6,166 bases of DNA from Calditrichota bacterium (lineage in GTDB: Bacteria > Zhuqueibacterota > Zhuqueibacteria > Oleimicrobiales > Geothermoviventaceae), in assembly GCA_013152765.1 (NCBI GenBank), contig JAADFT010000135.1, positions 1-6,166 on the forward strand, given 5' to 3'. Below the pieces are notes generated by a model. The model did not search any database. It had not been told where the DNA came from and worked only from the letters and a program-made list of their open reading frames with translations. Made by a program: the position numbers and the translations under genes. Positions 5,852 to 6,166 of the stretch are shown here, piece by piece (the first letter of the stretch is position 1; each line of letters begins with the position of its first letter).

Positions 5852-5936
5852 GGCAAAAAACTTGCAGTAGTTTACCCATACCTCACTGCTCTAACGAACG
5901 CTGTCAAGATCCTGCGGATGTGTCAAGCAATCCAAC

Positions 5937-5966
5937 CGCAGATAAACGCAGATGGACGCGGATTCT
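5937..5966. repeat. Short tandem repeat, three 10-bp units of CGCAGAT type
   Basis: Three consecutive units read CGCAGATAAA, CGCAGATGGA and CGCGGATTCT, the last degenerate. As I recall, similar CGCAGAT-based strings occur in intergenic DNA of various bacteria; no function is claimed. Confidence 0.55.
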
Positions 5967-5970
5967 TCCT

Positions 5971-5993
5971 GTAGGTCGAAATTTATTTCGACC
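5971..5993 (+). repeat. REP-like element: GTAG head plus palindrome
   Basis: GTAG (5971-5974) runs directly into a 9-bp-armed palindrome, GGTCGAAAT (5974-5982) and ATTTCGACC (5985-5993), with TT in the middle; as RNA or single-stranded DNA it could fold with an 8-bp stem and 4-nt loop. A GTAG tetranucleotide before a hairpin is the layout of REP sequences mobilised by RAYT (TnpA-REP) transposases. No RAYT gene is in the window and only one copy is visible, so the assignment rests on architecture alone. A simple regulator site or terminator-like hairpin is the alternative. Confidence 0.45.
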
Positions 5994-6080
5994 AGAGGGT
6001 CGGCAGATCAATGATGGACTACATCAAACGGGTGCTGGTGAAAACGCGTGCGCGCTGCAACCGAAATCGCTGAGATTCGT

Positions 6081-6106
6081 GGATCCAGGGATCTTACCTG
6101 GCATCC
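6081..6106. repeat. Imperfect hairpin of unknown role
   Basis: GGATCCAGG (6081-6089) can pair with CCTGGCATCC (6097-6106): nine base pairs with one bulged C around a 7-nt loop GATCTTA. There is no T-run on either side, so it is not an intrinsic terminator. It might belong to a longer element that continues past the window edge. Confidence 0.4.
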
Positions 6107-6166
6107 GGTCCACACGGGCTCACTGCGCCCGGCTTCGGAGTCGCCCTCTACCTACCTCGGTGTTGT

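Larger units (their letters stand above)
5777..6166. other. Intergenic region upstream of ssb, no recognisable gene
   Basis: About 390 bases lacking a convincing coding region. All minus frames meet stops soon after the window edge. Plus-strand open stretches near the right edge (for example from GTG 6048, still open at 6166) lack a good ribosome site or recognisable protein. No tRNA or rRNA signature was found. The region holds the ssb promoter, repeated CTTGACA motifs, a 10-bp tandem repeat, a GTAG-headed palindrome and a hairpin at 6081-6106, all described separately. Confidence 0.6.

Noticed and set aside
6011..6070. ATGATGGAC... short plus-strand frame of 19-20 codons beginning MMDYIKRVLVKTRARC.
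   Set aside because: It is very short, the nearest GAGGG is 11 nt from the ATG, and no family is recognised; likely chance.
5777..6166. Searched for tRNA, CRISPR repeats, insertion-sequence ends and riboswitch-like leader structure.
   Set aside because: No T-loop or anticodon arrangement, no repeat-spacer pattern, no transposase fragment and no conserved aptamer motif were seen.

Overview
This window is a GC-rich stretch of bacterial chromosome. Every confident gene lies on the minus strand, so the window reads biologically from right to left. It carries ssb (single-stranded DNA-binding protein), an intrinsic terminator, and then a compact six-gene nucleoside uptake and salvage cluster: cdd, udk, tdk, a NupC-type transporter, purine nucleoside phosphorylase, and an MtaD/5'-deoxyadenosine-deaminase-like amidohydrolase cut by the left window edge. 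The protein set is ordinary housekeeping content. The species cannot be named from it; the sequence only suggests a GC-rich bacterium that uses Shine-Dalgarno signals and several GTG/TTG starts.

Layout. Positions 5763-6166 are a non-coding, repeat-bearing region. It contains a strong sigma70-like promoter for ssb (perfect TTGACA, 17-bp spacer, TAACAT), three copies of CTTGACA, a small CGCAGAT tandem repeat, and a GTAG-headed palindrome that looks like a REP element. Positions 5334-5762 are ssb. Positions 5124-5333 hold a LacI-family-like palindrome, a 12-bp-stem terminator and a possible tiny ORF. From 5123 down to 1 the salvage genes follow each other with gaps of 8, 9, 20 and 68 bp and one start/stop overlap, so most are probably cotranscribed.

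How the genes fit together. NupC imports nucleosides. Cdd converts cytidine or deoxycytidine to uridine or deoxyuridine, Udk phosphorylates uridine/cytidine, and Tdk phosphorylates thymidine/deoxyuridine. The trimeric-type PNP splits 6-oxopurine nucleosides (inosine, guanosine) into base plus (deoxy)ribose-1-phosphate. PNPs of this type normally do not take adenosine, so the downstream deaminase, which belongs to a family acting on adenosine-like nucleosides, is a plausible supplier of inosine to PNP.

I found no evidence of a novel defence, mobile or biosynthetic system. The items most worth following are the inferred deaminase-PNP coupling, the candidate LacI-like operators in the only two sizeable gaps of the cluster, the operator-then-terminator arrangement before cdd, and the REP-like and repeated motifs upstream of ssb.
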